64,000 nt of DNA from Saprospirales bacterium (GTDB lineage Bacteria; Bacteroidota; Bacteroidia; Chitinophagales; Saprospiraceae): positions 124,001 to 188,000 of the forward strand of contig JADJTT010000007.1 of NCBI GenBank assembly GCA_016711045.1, written 5' to 3'. Under the pieces are notes generated by a model, which ran no database searches, had not been told where the DNA came from, and saw only the letters and a program-made list of their open reading frames with translations. Every line of letters starts with the position of its first letter. The first letter of the stretch is position 1. This document shows positions 17,993 through 27,875 of this stretch, piece by piece. A program made the translations under genes and the position numbers.

Positions 17993-18680
17993 CTACAGAC
18001 TCCTTCCGCTTCTTCTTTTGCTCATTATTACTCTCATAGATCGTGTACTGCTCGTACTTGAGGGGATCGCGTTCGGCCCAGATATCTTTGCCGATATCAC
18101 ATAGCACGACGATCTCTTCGTACAGCTTGTTGCCTTGTTCGATGCGACGCTCTACGGAAATGTCGCGGTCAGAGACGCGGTCCTGTTGGATGTTGACGGC
18201 ATTCTCGAAGCTTTTACACGCCTCGGTAATGCGGAGGAGGATGTTTTCGTTGACGCCCACATCGGCCAGGAAGTCGAGCTGCGCTCGCGCTACCCGGACC
18301 ACCCTTCGGCCGCAGAAGATCAGCTGGGCATCGGTCATATCGCCCATTTTGGCGGTGCCAAACTTGCGATAGCGTCCGCTGCGGTTGTTGAATTTCATGG
18401 CCACCCGGGTCATGAGGCTGCGTATTGCCGATTTTAGCTTCTCTGCGGCTTCGTATTTCTTATCCGTCATTAGCATTTGATCGCCCACCAACTCATCGTC
18501 GCTCGGCAATTCTTTGAACGCGTCACACAAATTGTGAAAACGCTTCAGTCGCTCCAGGTCGTAGCCGTATTGCTCAAAGTATTTGGCATCCCGGTGGGCA
18601 AAGCGGATGCGCTCTACACATTGGAGGTAGAGGTCCGCATCCGGAAAGTTGTGCTTTCGATGAGAGGATTGCTTTTTCAT
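17958..18680 (-). CDS. hypothetical helical protein
   Basis: A 240-residue soluble protein, highly charged and predicted helical, with no signal peptide. It begins with a basic stretch (MKKQSSHRKHNFPDADLYLQ) and ends with a Lys-rich tail (EQKKKRKESVVTASQ). I do not recognise a family. It converges on msrB with a 35-nt overlap, and its upstream side faces the two-component system across a 285-bp A/T-rich divergent promoter region (18681-18965), in which I see no clear operator. Confidence 0.55.
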   Translation of the reverse strand: MKKQSSHRKHNFPDADLYLQCVERIRFAHRDAKYFEQYGYDLERLKRFHNLCDAFKELPSDDELVGDQMLMTDKKYEAAEKLKSAIRSLMTRVAMKFNNRSGRYRKFGTAKMGDMTDAQLIFCGRRVVRVARAQLDFLADVGVNENILLRITEACKSFENAVNIQQDRVSDRDISVERRIEQGNKLYEEIVVLCDIGKDIWAERDPLKYEQYTIYESNNEQKKKRKESVVTASQNPTTPS

Positions 18681-18965
18681 TGAAAGTCAATTTTTTACAA
18701 AAATAATCCATTTCCCCGGCAGAAACAAATATTTGTAATAGAAAAACATCTTAGGTTTATACTTTTTTAAATTTTACTCAGTCGTAATTTTCTTACAACT
18801 TTATAATTTATAAAAAACAAGCCGGTAGAAGTTGCTGTTAATCCACTGTAAAGCAAAAGTTTCTAAAAAGTTACGATTTTGTCCTTCGGGAAAATAATCG
18901 TTACTTCCTTCCTGAATTACGAAGATCAAGTTCTAATTTTGGACGTTAAACCAACCGTTCACCGA

Positions 18966-19652
18966 ATGGAAAAGGCAAAGATCCTGGTGGTAGATGATGA
19001 GCCCGATATACTGGAGTTCTTAAAATACAACCTGGTTAAAGAAGGATTTGAAGTAATCACGGCCTCCAATGGAGCGGAAGGATTGGCCCTGGCCAAGCTC
19101 GAAAAACCGGATTTGGTGGTGCTCGACATCATGATGCCTAAAATGGATGGGGTAGAGGTATGCCGCGCCCTTCGGGCAAACCCTGACTTTGACCAAACCA
19201 TCATTGCCTTTCTCACGGCCAGGGAAGAAGATTATTCCCAAATAGCTGCCCTGGATGTGGGTGGCGACGATTATATTACGAAACCCATCCGCCCACGGGT
19301 GTTTACCAGTCGTATCAAAGCTCTTTTGAGGAGACCCAGCCGGGTCACCGGAGAAGTGGAAGGCGATAATGTGCTACAGATCGGAGACCTGCTCATCGAC
19401 CGCGACCGGGTGGTTGTCAGAAAAGGGGAAGAGGAGATCGAGCTGGCCAAAAAAGAGTTCGAACTGCTCAACCTGCTGGCCACCAAACCGGGAAAGGTCT
19501 TTACCCGGGAAGAAATTTTTCGGAAAGTCTGGGGCACCGATGTGATTGTCGGCAACCGTACGATCGATGTGCACATCCGGAAACTGCGCGAAAAAATTGG
19601 CGAAGGGTATATCAAAACGATCAAAGGGATTGGGTATAAATTCGAGTTTTAA
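18966..19652 (+). CDS. OmpR/PhoB-family response regulator
   Basis: A 228-residue transcription regulator. The receiver domain has the acidic pair ILVVDDEPD, phospho-acceptor Asp54 in VVLDIMMPKMDG, Thr in FLTAREED, and Lys in DYITKPI. The winged-helix output domain follows (KEFELLNLLATKPGKVFTRE, then RTIDVHIRKLREKIG). ATG 18966 is chosen over an upstream frame because the receiver core begins within four residues of it. It shares its stop codon with the kinase start by one nucleotide, so the two are translationally coupled. PhoB-like in type; the signal is not known. Confidence 0.9.
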   Translation: MEKAKILVVDDEPDILEFLKYNLVKEGFEVITASNGAEGLALAKLEKPDLVVLDIMMPKMDGVEVCRALRANPDFDQTIIAFLTAREEDYSQIAALDVGGDDYITKPIRPRVFTSRIKALLRRPSRVTGEVEGDNVLQIGDLLIDRDRVVVRKGEEEIELAKKEFELLNLLATKPGKVFTREEIFRKVWGTDVIVGNRTIDVHIRKLREKIGEGYIKTIKGIGYKFEF

Positions 19653-20701
19653 TGCTGAAGAATCCCACTCCACAACTAATTGCGATCCTGACCTCCCTTT
19701 GGATCTCCCTGATCATGGTGCTGTTTGGCGCCACCCTGGCGCTCCTGAATCACTGGGCGTTTGCCGCCTGGTTCCTCCCGCTTTTGACCCTTGTGACTTT
19801 TACCACCTCATTCATTGTCTTTTTCTTCTACTTGCGCAAATACATCTACCGCAAGATCAAGCTCATCTATAAGACTATTCACCAGCAAAAACTGCGACCG
19901 GAAGAAAAGTCCTCTTCCGTGGATATGTCTACCAATGTTATCGACGATGTAGAAAAGGAAGTAACGATCTGGGCCGATAATCAGGTGAAAGAAATCCAAC
20001 AACTCCGCAATTGGCAGGAGTACCGCCGCCGTTTTCTGGGCGATATTTCCCACGAGTTAAAAACACCTATTTTCAATATCCAGGGCTATCTGGAAACCTT
20101 GTTGGACGGGGGCGTAAACGATCCTTCCATCCAAACTGTCTATCTGGAAAGGGCGGTGAAGAACGTCGAGCGACTCAATACCATTGTAGAAGACCTCGAG
20201 GTGATCTCCCGCCTCGAATCGGGAGAGCTCATCCTGGAAATGCAAAATTTTGATATCCGCGCACTCACCGATGAGGTGTTTGAGGAGCTGGAAATGAAAG
20301 CGGAAGAACGCAATATCAAATTGCATTTCAAACAGGGCGCCGACCAGCACTTCAAGGTGCGGGCCGACCGGGAAAGCATCCGGCAGGTATTGGTCAATCT
20401 GGTCAACAACTCCATCAAATACGGCAATGAAGGCGGTGTCACGAAAATAGGATTCTACGATATGGACCGCAATATCCTGGTGGAAGTCGCCGACAACGGT
20501 ATTGGGATCCCACCCGAACAGATCAACCATGTGTTTGAACGTTTCTACCGGGTGGATAAAAGCCGTTCCCGCGAGCGTGGAGGCTCTGGCCTCGGGCTTT
20601 CGATCGTAAAACATCTCATCGAAGCCCACCATCAAACCATCAACGTGCGCAGTACGTTTAATGTGGGTTCTACATTTGGTTTCACCCTGGCTAAAGCCTG
20701 A
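19652..20701 (+). CDS. PhoR-like sensor histidine kinase
   Basis: A 349-residue membrane kinase with two N-terminal transmembrane helices (about 8-33 and 37-60) and almost no periplasmic loop, so it probably senses the membrane or an intracellular partner. The dimerisation box carries the phospho-His in GDISHELKTPIFN (His134). The N-box is NLVNNSIKYG, G1 is DNGIGIPPEQ, the F-box is FERFYRVDKSRS, and G2 is GGSGLGLSIVKHL. It is coupled to the response regulator upstream by a 1-nt overlap and ends at a strong terminator. Confidence 0.92.
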   Translation: MLKNPTPQLIAILTSLWISLIMVLFGATLALLNHWAFAAWFLPLLTLVTFTTSFIVFFFYLRKYIYRKIKLIYKTIHQQKLRPEEKSSSVDMSTNVIDDVEKEVTIWADNQVKEIQQLRNWQEYRRRFLGDISHELKTPIFNIQGYLETLLDGGVNDPSIQTVYLERAVKNVERLNTIVEDLEVISRLESGELILEMQNFDIRALTDEVFEELEMKAEERNIKLHFKQGADQHFKVRADRESIRQVLVNLVNNSIKYGNEGGVTKIGFYDMDRNILVEVADNGIGIPPEQINHVFERFYRVDKSRSRERGGSGLGLSIVKHLIEAHHQTINVRSTFNVGSTFGFTLAKA

Positions 20702-20712
20702 GTAAAAAATAG

Positions 20713-20745
20713 GAAATGGGGCGTGCAAGAGGTGCGCCCCATTTC
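20713..20745 (+). terminator. intrinsic terminator after two-component operon
   Basis: An 11-bp perfect stem (20713-20723 with 20735-20745) around an 11-nt loop, followed by ATTGTT, just after the kinase stop codon. Confidence 0.7.
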
Positions 20746-20782
20746 ATTGTTAAATATCCCTGTCGGCGGCGGGGATATTTAT

Positions 20783-20790
20783 TATCTTTG
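20783..20790 (+). promoter_or_regulatory. -7 promoter element (TATCTTTG) of ABC-F gene
   Basis: Exact TAnnTTTG match 22 nt before the ATG at 20813. It supports that start rather than the longer upstream frame, which would span the promoter. Confidence 0.5.
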
Positions 20791-20812
20791 CGCCTTTCTT
20801 TTTCAATTGCAC

Positions 20813-22726
20813 ATGATCACAGCAACCAACCTGTACATCCAATACGGCAACCGCGTCTTGATGGACGATATTAGTCTTGTCATCACAGATAAAGACCGGG
20901 TCGGTCTGGTGGGACGAAATGGCGCGGGCAAGTCTACGCTTCTGAAGCTCCTGGCAGGGGTTCAGCGCCCCGACAATGGCACCATCAGTCGTCCTGCCGA
21001 TTCCACCCTGGGTTTTCTGCATCAGGATATGGTCCTGCCGCGCGGACGCACAGTACTGGAAGAAGCCCTGACTGCTTTTTCAGCCGTTTTAGCCATGGAA
21101 AAACGCCTGGAGGAACTCCATGAAATCATAGCCACCCGCACCGATTACGAAAGTCCGGCTTATCTCAATATCCTGGAGGAGTTTGCCCTGCTCAACGACC
21201 AGTTTGAGCTCATGGGTGGAGCGGCGATGGAGGCGAATGCGGAAAAAGTCCTGAAAGGCCTTGGTTTCAAACAAAGCGATTTTAGCCGCCAGACCACCGA
21301 ATTCAGCGGGGGCTGGCAAATGCGCGTCGAATTGACAAAAATGCTTCTCCAGAAACCGGATTACCTGTTTCTCGATGAGCCGACCAACCACCTCGATATC
21401 GAATCCATCCTCTGGCTGGAATCTTTTCTCAAAGACTATCCCGGCGCGATTGTGGTGATCTCGCACGACCGGACTTTTCTCGATAAGGTCACCACGCGCA
21501 CGATCGAGATCGAATCGGGCAACCTCTATGACTATAAAGCTGCTTACAGCAAATACGTCGAACTTCGCGCCGAACGCCGCGAAAAACTGCAATCGGCTTT
21601 CGACAACCAGCAACGGGTGATCGCCGAAAAAGAGCGGACCATCAACCGGTTTATGGCGAAAGCCACGAAGACCAAAATGGCCCAATCCATGCAAAAGCAG
21701 CTGGATAAGCTGGAACGCATTGAATTGGATGACGTGGATATCTCCAGCATGAATATCCGCTTTCTCCCGGCGCCGCGCTCCGGACAGGTCGTGCTCGAAA
21801 CCAAAGGCCTGGCCAAAGAATACGGCAACCTCACGGTTTTTAAGGGCGTCGACCTGCATATGGACCGGGGTGACCGCATCGCTTTTGTCGGCCAAAATGG
21901 CCAGGGAAAAACCACGCTGGCCCGGATACTGGTCCAAAACCTATCCGCTACCCATGGCAAAGTGGAATGGGGCCACAATGTGCAAATCGGGTATTACGCC
22001 CAAAATCAATCCGAATCGCTTTCTGGAAACCTGACGGTACTCCAAACCATGGAACAAGCCAGTCCGGCAGAGATGCGACCCAAACTCCGCGGACTCCTCG
22101 GCGCTTTCCTCTTCAGCGGGGAAGACGTGGAAAAAAAGGTCTCCGTGCTTTCCGGAGGCGAACGGGCTCGCCTGGCGCTGGCCAGTCTGCTCCTTAAACC
22201 CATGAACCTCCTGCTTCTCGATGAGCCGACCAACCACCTCGATATGATTTCCAAAGAGGTGCTCAAGGAAGCCCTCCTGAAATTCGACGGCACCCTTATC
22301 GTGGTCAGCCACGACCGGGATTTCCTGGCCGGCCTGACCAACAAGACAATCGAATTTCGGGATCATGAACTCAAAGAATACCTGGGCGATGTGAATTTCT
22401 TTCTGGAAAAGCGCGCCCTGGACAATATGCGGGAGGTCGAAAAGCGCAGTGCTACTTCCGCTGCGCAGGCATCCGCTTCTCTTCCCCGGAAAGAACTGTC
22501 TTACGAGGACCGCAAAAAGCTGACCCGGGCTGTTGCCCAGGCCGAAAAGAAGGTCGAAAAACTGGAAGCCGCCATCGCCGATTTCGAAGCAATCATGGCC
22601 AGCCCCGAGTTCTACGCCCGTCCCGATGCCCAAGAGCAACTCAAAGCCTATGAGGACGCTAAAGAAGCCCTCGAGATAGCTTTTGAGGAATGGGAGTTGG
22701 CGGAGAAGGAGCTCGGAGATTCCTGA
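20813..22726 (+). CDS. ABC-F family ATPase (ribosome-associated)
   Basis: A 637-residue soluble protein with two ABC cassettes and no membrane segments. Walker A motifs are GRNGAGKST and GQNGQGKTT; Walker B/D-loops are LFLDEPTNHLDIES and LLLDEPTNHLDMIS; signatures are EFSGGWQMRVEL and VLSGGERARLAL. The inter-cassette linker (about 235-310, Lys/Arg/Glu-rich) is the P-site tRNA interaction motif region, and the C-terminus is a coiled coil (EKKVEKLEAAIADFE). ABC-F proteins act on stalled or antibiotic-blocked ribosomes; the DEPTNHLD wording is diagnostic. The subtype (Uup, YheS-like) is not resolved. Confidence 0.92.
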   Translation: MITATNLYIQYGNRVLMDDISLVITDKDRVGLVGRNGAGKSTLLKLLAGVQRPDNGTISRPADSTLGFLHQDMVLPRGRTVLEEALTAFSAVLAMEKRLEELHEIIATRTDYESPAYLNILEEFALLNDQFELMGGAAMEANAEKVLKGLGFKQSDFSRQTTEFSGGWQMRVELTKMLLQKPDYLFLDEPTNHLDIESILWLESFLKDYPGAIVVISHDRTFLDKVTTRTIEIESGNLYDYKAAYSKYVELRAERREKLQSAFDNQQRVIAEKERTINRFMAKATKTKMAQSMQKQLDKLERIELDDVDISSMNIRFLPAPRSGQVVLETKGLAKEYGNLTVFKGVDLHMDRGDRIAFVGQNGQGKTTLARILVQNLSATHGKVEWGHNVQIGYYAQNQSESLSGNLTVLQTMEQASPAEMRPKLRGLLGAFLFSGEDVEKKVSVLSGGERARLALASLLLKPMNLLLLDEPTNHLDMISKEVLKEALLKFDGTLIVVSHDRDFLAGLTNKTIEFRDHELKEYLGDVNFFLEKRALDNMREVEKRSATSAAQASASLPRKELSYEDRKKLTRAVAQAEKKVEKLEAAIADFEAIMASPEFYARPDAQEQLKAYEDAKEALEIAFEEWELAEKELGDS

Positions 22727-22741
22727 AAATCAGAGTTCTCA

Positions 22742-22803
22742 GTGTTTAATTTTCAATTTTCAGTTTGCTTCCTACCTATAACTGAAAATTGAAAATTAAA
22801 CAC
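22742..22803. repeat. perfect 24-bp inverted repeat, A/T-rich
   Basis: Arms 22742-22765 and 22780-22803 are exact reverse complements around a 14-nt loop, between the ABC-F gene and the DUF5916 gene. It could be a terminator-like hairpin or a mobile-element remnant; it has no G/C core and no downstream T-run. Confidence 0.65.
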
Positions 22804-22884
22804 AAAAACTCTTTTGCCCTGTGTTGTGCAACCATAGGAATAATTTACTGTCTTTGGTTCTTTTGAGAACCAACACCCCGGGAA

Positions 22885-25554
22885 ATGAAAACGATCTTTA
22901 CGTGCTTGTCCTTCCTCCTGCTTATCTCCTTCCAAGTATTCGGTCAGAACGGTTCTACGGAAATTGCCAAAAAACAATACCACACCCGTTCCCTTGGAAA
23001 TGAAACCATTCAACTCGACGGAATATTAGACGAACCTGTTTGGAATACGGTGGAGTGGGGCGCTGATTTTGTGGAGTTCCAGCCCAACGAAAACACGCCG
23101 CCGGCCGAACCCTCTCAGTTTAAGATCCTGTTCAGCGAAAAATACCTGTATATCGGCTACCGCGCGTTTGATAGCGCGCCCGACAGCCTGGTCGCTCGCC
23201 TGAGCCGCCGCGACGAGTTTCCGGGAGAGTGGATGGAAATCAATATCGACAGTTACCACGACCTGCGGACGGCATTCTCCTTCACCTTTTCGGTGAGTGG
23301 AGTGCGGGGCGATGAGTTTGTCACCAATAACGGCGACAATTGGGATTCCAGTTGGAACCCGATTTGGGATGGAAAAGCCCATATCGACAGCCTGGGCTGG
23401 ACGGCGGAGGTGAAGATCCCCTTTAGCCAATTGCGCTATGGTAAACAGGCCGAGCCGGTTTGGGGCATCCAGGTGATGCGCCGCAATTTCCGAAGGGAGG
23501 AACGCTCCACCTGGCAATATATTCCCCAAAATGCGGGGGTATGGGTGAGCGGCTATGGAGAGCTCCACGGATTGCGGAACCTTCCCACCAACAAACAAGT
23601 GGAATTGGCGCCCTATGTGGTGGCCCGGACCGAGCGGTTTGAAAAAGAAGAAGGCAACCCTTTTGCGGATGGTTCCCGGAATGGGTTCAGCGCAGGCATC
23701 GATGGCAAAGTGGCGGTCACCCGCGATATGATCCTTGATTTTACCGTCAATCCCGATTTTGGACAAGTGGAAGCGGATCCGGGGGCAGTACGACTCGATG
23801 GCTATGAGGTGTTTTTTCAGGAACGGCGGCCGTTCTTTGTCGAGAGCCGCAATTTATTCGACTATCAGCTTACCGGTTCTGCTGCCGGGGGAGAATACGA
23901 TGCCGACCTGCTTTTTTACTCCAGGAGAATCGGTGGAGCCCCACATGGTCGTGCCAATTTGCAGGTGGGAGAATTTGTGGATCAACCTCAGCAAACCTCG
24001 ATCCTTGGCGCCGCCAAATTTAGTGGAAAAACGGCCAAAGGACTGTCACTCGGCATTCTGGAAAGTATTACCAAAAAGGAATATGCAGAGATCGACCATG
24101 CCGGTGAACGGAGGGATGAGCTGGTGGAACCGCTTACCAGTTATTTCGTCGGACGGGTCCTCCAGGATTATCAGGAAGGAAATACCATTTTCGGAGGAGT
24201 ATTCACAGCGGTGAACCGGGGCGAAGGGCTCGATTTTCTGCGCCGCAACGCTTATTCCGGAGGCCTTGATTTTCAGCGCTTCTGGAAAAACCGATGGTGG
24301 TTTATGAAAGCCAACGTCCAGTTCAGCAAGGTAGATGGCACCCCGGAGGCCATACTGGATACCCAAACCGGATTTGTGCATTATTTCCAACGTCCCAACG
24401 CCACGCATCTATCGGTCGATAGCACGCGAACCAGCCTGACCGGTACAGGAGGCACGTTTAAAATTGGGAAGATCGGTGGAAAGGGGAACGAATACGGCGG
24501 ACTTTGGAAATTTGAAACGGGCCTTACCTGGCGCTCTCCCCAATTGGAACTCAACGATGTGGGTTTTTTGCTCGCCGCCGATGAGATCAACCATTTTACC
24601 TGGGTGAGTTATAATATCCAGAAGCCCTTTTCCATCTTCCGCAATTTGAGGATCAATTACAACCATTGGGCACGGTGGGATTTTGGCGGGCAATTTCTAT
24701 ACTCCGCCTTCAATACCAATGCCCATGCCTGGTTTAACAACAATTGGCGGATGGGCAGCGGGTTCACCTTGAATCCAAATGAAATTTCCAACAACGCCCT
24801 GCGCGGGGGCTCCTCTTTGCGGCGCCCTCCCGGAATGGGAACCTTTCTTTATGTGGAGTCCGACAGCCGGAAAAAACTCATTTTTTCAACGAATACTTCT
24901 TTTGCCTGGGGATTTGGCGAGACTGTACGCTATCAGTATGTAAATGCAGGCCTTACCTGGCAATTGATCGATGCCCTGCGCATTAGCCTTTACCCAGAAT
25001 ACGACCGCTCCTGGCGCAAGCAGGATCAGTATGTGGCCCAAACTGAATATAATGGGGACCTGCGTACCGTTGTCAGCGAAGTGGAGCAGCGCAGCCTGGC
25101 GTTGACCATGCGCATCAATTTCAATATAACTCCCGATCTAACGGTGCAGTACTACGGGCAACCCTTTATTTTCAGGGCTTTGTATCAAAATTATGGCTAC
25201 GTGACCGACCCACTGGCAAAGGAATACGACCGGCGGTTTCATCCATACACCGCCAGTGAGATCAGTCAAGTGGACAATACATTCTCCATCGATGAAAACG
25301 GCGATGGGCACACAGACTACCAATTCGGCCAGCCGGATTTCAACTTCATCCAGTTCCGCTCCAATATGGTGGTGCGCTGGGAGTACATCCCCGGCTCGGA
25401 GATCTATCTGGTCTGGTCGCAAGGCGCGTTTCCGGATGCGTATGGCGATCTGGAAACACCCTTGCACCAAAGCCTTTTCGGGAATGTGTTTGATGGAAAA
25501 CCCAAGCCCACCAATATCTTTTTGGTAAAAGTGACGTACCGGTTTTTGAATTAG
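22885..25554 (+). CDS. DUF5916 outer-membrane protein with CBM9-like N-terminal domain
   Basis: An 889-residue exported protein with a signal peptide (TCLSFLLLISFQVFGQ). Residues about 35-220 form a carbohydrate-binding family 9-like domain, starting IQLDGILDEPVWNTVEWG and continuing FSEKYLYIGYRAFDS. The remainder is the DUF5916 beta-barrel region (DFGQVEADPGAVRLDGYEVF, FFQERRPFFVESRNLF) and ends in LVKVTYRFLN, an aromatic outer-membrane-type C-terminus. It is probably a surface-bound barrel that binds glycans or peptides; the real substrate is not known. It follows the long inverted repeat by about 80 nt and is not obviously in an operon. Confidence 0.85.
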   Translation: MKTIFTCLSFLLLISFQVFGQNGSTEIAKKQYHTRSLGNETIQLDGILDEPVWNTVEWGADFVEFQPNENTPPAEPSQFKILFSEKYLYIGYRAFDSAPDSLVARLSRRDEFPGEWMEINIDSYHDLRTAFSFTFSVSGVRGDEFVTNNGDNWDSSWNPIWDGKAHIDSLGWTAEVKIPFSQLRYGKQAEPVWGIQVMRRNFRREERSTWQYIPQNAGVWVSGYGELHGLRNLPTNKQVELAPYVVARTERFEKEEGNPFADGSRNGFSAGIDGKVAVTRDMILDFTVNPDFGQVEADPGAVRLDGYEVFFQERRPFFVESRNLFDYQLTGSAAGGEYDADLLFYSRRIGGAPHGRANLQVGEFVDQPQQTSILGAAKFSGKTAKGLSLGILESITKKEYAEIDHAGERRDELVEPLTSYFVGRVLQDYQEGNTIFGGVFTAVNRGEGLDFLRRNAYSGGLDFQRFWKNRWWFMKANVQFSKVDGTPEAILDTQTGFVHYFQRPNATHLSVDSTRTSLTGTGGTFKIGKIGGKGNEYGGLWKFETGLTWRSPQLELNDVGFLLAADEINHFTWVSYNIQKPFSIFRNLRINYNHWARWDFGGQFLYSAFNTNAHAWFNNNWRMGSGFTLNPNEISNNALRGGSSLRRPPGMGTFLYVESDSRKKLIFSTNTSFAWGFGETVRYQYVNAGLTWQLIDALRISLYPEYDRSWRKQDQYVAQTEYNGDLRTVVSEVEQRSLALTMRINFNITPDLTVQYYGQPFIFRALYQNYGYVTDPLAKEYDRRFHPYTASEISQVDNTFSIDENGDGHTDYQFGQPDFNFIQFRSNMVVRWEYIPGSEIYLVWSQGAFPDAYGDLETPLHQSLFGNVFDGKPKPTNIFLVKVTYRFLN

Positions 25555-25624
25555 GATGCTTGCTGCAGGATAAATTTCCTGAATTTGAAGCATTGGGAGT
25601 GTTGCGTGTGGACTAAGCCAGGGG

Positions 25625-25963
25625 TTAGCTCTTCTTGGGCCGGTCGTAATGGCAACAGGAGTGCAGATTTTCGTATACATCGTCCTTGGCCCGGAATTTG
25701 TCTGTGTCGTGACCAATTTCCGCGATCTTTTTCTGGATGGCATCCAGGGAAATGACATCCTTGTCAAAGGAAACCGTAATCATCTTGGTATCCTCATCCC
25801 AATCGGCAGACTGAACGCCCTTTAATCCGGTAACGGCCTTTTCGATCCTGTCTTTGCACATCCCGCAATTGCCATAAACCTTGAACGTCTCCGTCTGGGC
25901 TTCCGCATGAAAAGACAGGAATAGGAAGAAACAGAGGCTGATGATGGTGCTAAAATACTTCAT
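25625..25963 (-). CDS. periplasmic heavy-metal-associated (HMA) domain protein
   Basis: A 112-residue secreted protein with a signal peptide (IISLCFFLFLSFHAEAQ) and one HMA fold. The metal site is the CGMC motif in VYGNCGMCKDRIEKAVTGL. A second Cys/His cluster occurs at the C-terminus (LHSCCHYDRPKK), unusual for a simple HMA chaperone and possibly an extra copper site. It opens the copper block and is the last gene on this strand before CusB. It probably delivers copper to, or takes it from, the Cus adaptor; the exact metal is inferred from context. Confidence 0.85.
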   Translation of the reverse strand: MKYFSTIISLCFFLFLSFHAEAQTETFKVYGNCGMCKDRIEKAVTGLKGVQSADWDEDTKMITVSFDKDVISLDAIQKKIAEIGHDTDKFRAKDDVYENLHSCCHYDRPKKS

Positions 25964-26105
25964 GTGTAATGACTATTAAAGGTTAAAAAATCAAAAGGAT
26001 AAACTCGCGCCGGAAGGCACGGGAAAGGGATAATTTAGCAATGAGTGCAAAATTATATATTTTTTTATTCTATAATATATTTATTTAAATAATCTGCAGT
26101 ATTCG

Positions 26106-27821
26106 TTAATTTATCGTATCGGTCACCTTCCCGCATTTCAGCATTTTATCTCCGAAGTAGGGATTGCGGATCTCCTCGTGGAGGCTGAGCCAATCGGCGC
26201 CCGTATTGTTGTCTGCCATGGGGCAATGCTGTACGTAGATGGTATTGTCGAAAGGCTCAAAGGCTTTTGCCAGGGCTACCATTTGACCGGAGAGCGGTTT
26301 GAATTGCATCCGGGCCTCCTCCACGTCTTTTGCGAAAAGCATTTGGCTCAGTGCTTTTTCGGCCGCATTGTCCGCGTTCATCCAGAGCTGATGAGCGGCT
26401 CCGGTGAAGAGGGCCCTATTTGTTCCGATGAACTGTTTTTTCAGGATATCTGCCTGTTTTAATGAGGTGACCAGATCGTCCAACACCAGGGCGTCCTTGA
26501 GCGCGAGATAGGCGGGGAACAATTTTTGAACGGCATCTTTGGCTGCCTTCCCGGCTTCCAGGCGGTTCTTGTGGGCATTCATCATGCTGGGTTTTCCGGC
26601 GAGTTGGGCTGCTGCGTCGATCGAAAACGTGCCGTTGACGGCGACCTCTTCTCCCGGATCCAGCCCTTCGTCGATCAGGTATCCCTGGCCGGTAAGGGCC
26701 CCAAGCACCACTTCCCGCAGCTGGAAACTTACCCCGGATTCCTTTTCGTTTTTCACATAAACGACCGATCGCTTACCGGTCCACATCACAGCTGATTTGG
26801 GAATGAAGAGTTTTTCTTTCTGGGAGGTCAATTGGGTGTGGACCAGCCCACTGGCAAACATTTCAGGTTTGAGTTGAAAGCCTGGGTTGGACACTTCCAC
26901 CCTGGCTGTCGCCACCCTGGTCGCGGGATCGATAACAGGATCGATAAAGGTGACCATTCCGGAAAAGGACTTCCCGGGCAGGGATTGTACCGTAAACTGG
27001 ACCGTACTACCCACCCGGATCCAGGGCATGTCGTTTTCATACACATCAAAAAGCACCCAAACCCTCGATAGGTCTGCCACTTCGTAAAGCGCCATCCCTC
27101 GCATGAGGTAATCTCCCAGGTTGATATTTTTTTTCAACACGACACCATTGACATCCGCCTGGATAGGGAATTGCTCCTGAGGTTTCCCTGCAGCGAGGAT
27201 GTCTTCGATCTGGGAGTCGCTCAGCTTCCAGTTTTTCAGTTTCTCTTTTGCGGCCGAAAAAAGACCGGGCTGCACATCTTTGATCTTTTGTGCGGAAAAG
27301 AGTTCCTCCTGAGCCGTGACTAGCTCAGGCGAATATATGCTCGCCAGTTTTTGACCTTTTTGCACCTGCTCTCCGGTAAAATTGACGTAGAGTTGTTCCA
27401 CCCTTCCGGTGAGGTGGCTTACCTGGGAATACCGCAAGCGTTCATCCGGCTGGACTTTGCCATTCATGCGCACGTCCCGGGAAGCGGTGCCAAAGCCGAC
27501 CACAGCGGTTTGGACATTGGCGAGTTGCATGGCAGTGGGCGACATGTTGAGCTCCATCGGGCCTTCTTCAGATTGGTTGTCGTCCAGGGGGATGAGATCC
27601 ATTCCACAAAGGGGGCACTTTCCCGGCTCTTGCTGCCGGATCTGGGGGTGCATGGAACAGGTCCAGGTTGTTTCCCTGGAAGGGGAGGAGGCTTCCGCAC
27701 CGTGGTCCATATGGGTTTCTTCAGAAGTGGAAGGCCTCACCAGCCAACCCAGCAATATACCTGCCAGCAGCATAGCGGCGGCAGTGATCAGGGTGGTTCT
27801 ATTAATTTTTAGCTTTCTCAT
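26106..27821 (-). CDS. cusB: CusB-type RND efflux adaptor with HMBD and DUF3347
   Basis: A 571-residue periplasmic adaptor with an N-terminal membrane anchor (LITAAAMLLAGILLGWLV). Its metal-binding domain follows at about 52-80 (TCSMHPQIRQQEPGKCPLCG). Then come HlyD-type lipoyl and barrel domains (GRVEQLYVNFTGEQVQKGQK, VNGVVLKKNINLGDYLMRGM). The C-terminal about 150 residues are DUF3347, with a copper-type site containing QHCPMADNNTG, IRNPYFGDKML and KCG. It links CusA and the TolC-like channel for efflux of Cu/Ag across the envelope. The next gene in the operon is the TolC-family gene. Confidence 0.9.
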   Translation of the reverse strand: MRKLKINRTTLITAAAMLLAGILLGWLVRPSTSEETHMDHGAEASSPSRETTWTCSMHPQIRQQEPGKCPLCGMDLIPLDDNQSEEGPMELNMSPTAMQLANVQTAVVGFGTASRDVRMNGKVQPDERLRYSQVSHLTGRVEQLYVNFTGEQVQKGQKLASIYSPELVTAQEELFSAQKIKDVQPGLFSAAKEKLKNWKLSDSQIEDILAAGKPQEQFPIQADVNGVVLKKNINLGDYLMRGMALYEVADLSRVWVLFDVYENDMPWIRVGSTVQFTVQSLPGKSFSGMVTFIDPVIDPATRVATARVEVSNPGFQLKPEMFASGLVHTQLTSQKEKLFIPKSAVMWTGKRSVVYVKNEKESGVSFQLREVVLGALTGQGYLIDEGLDPGEEVAVNGTFSIDAAAQLAGKPSMMNAHKNRLEAGKAAKDAVQKLFPAYLALKDALVLDDLVTSLKQADILKKQFIGTNRALFTGAAHQLWMNADNAAEKALSQMLFAKDVEEARMQFKPLSGQMVALAKAFEPFDNTIYVQHCPMADNNTGADWLSLHEEIRNPYFGDKMLKCGKVTDTIN

Positions 27822-27875
27822 TTTAGCTTGATTTATGGTATGGCAGAGACGCCAGGTATGGGGTCTTCACCAGGA

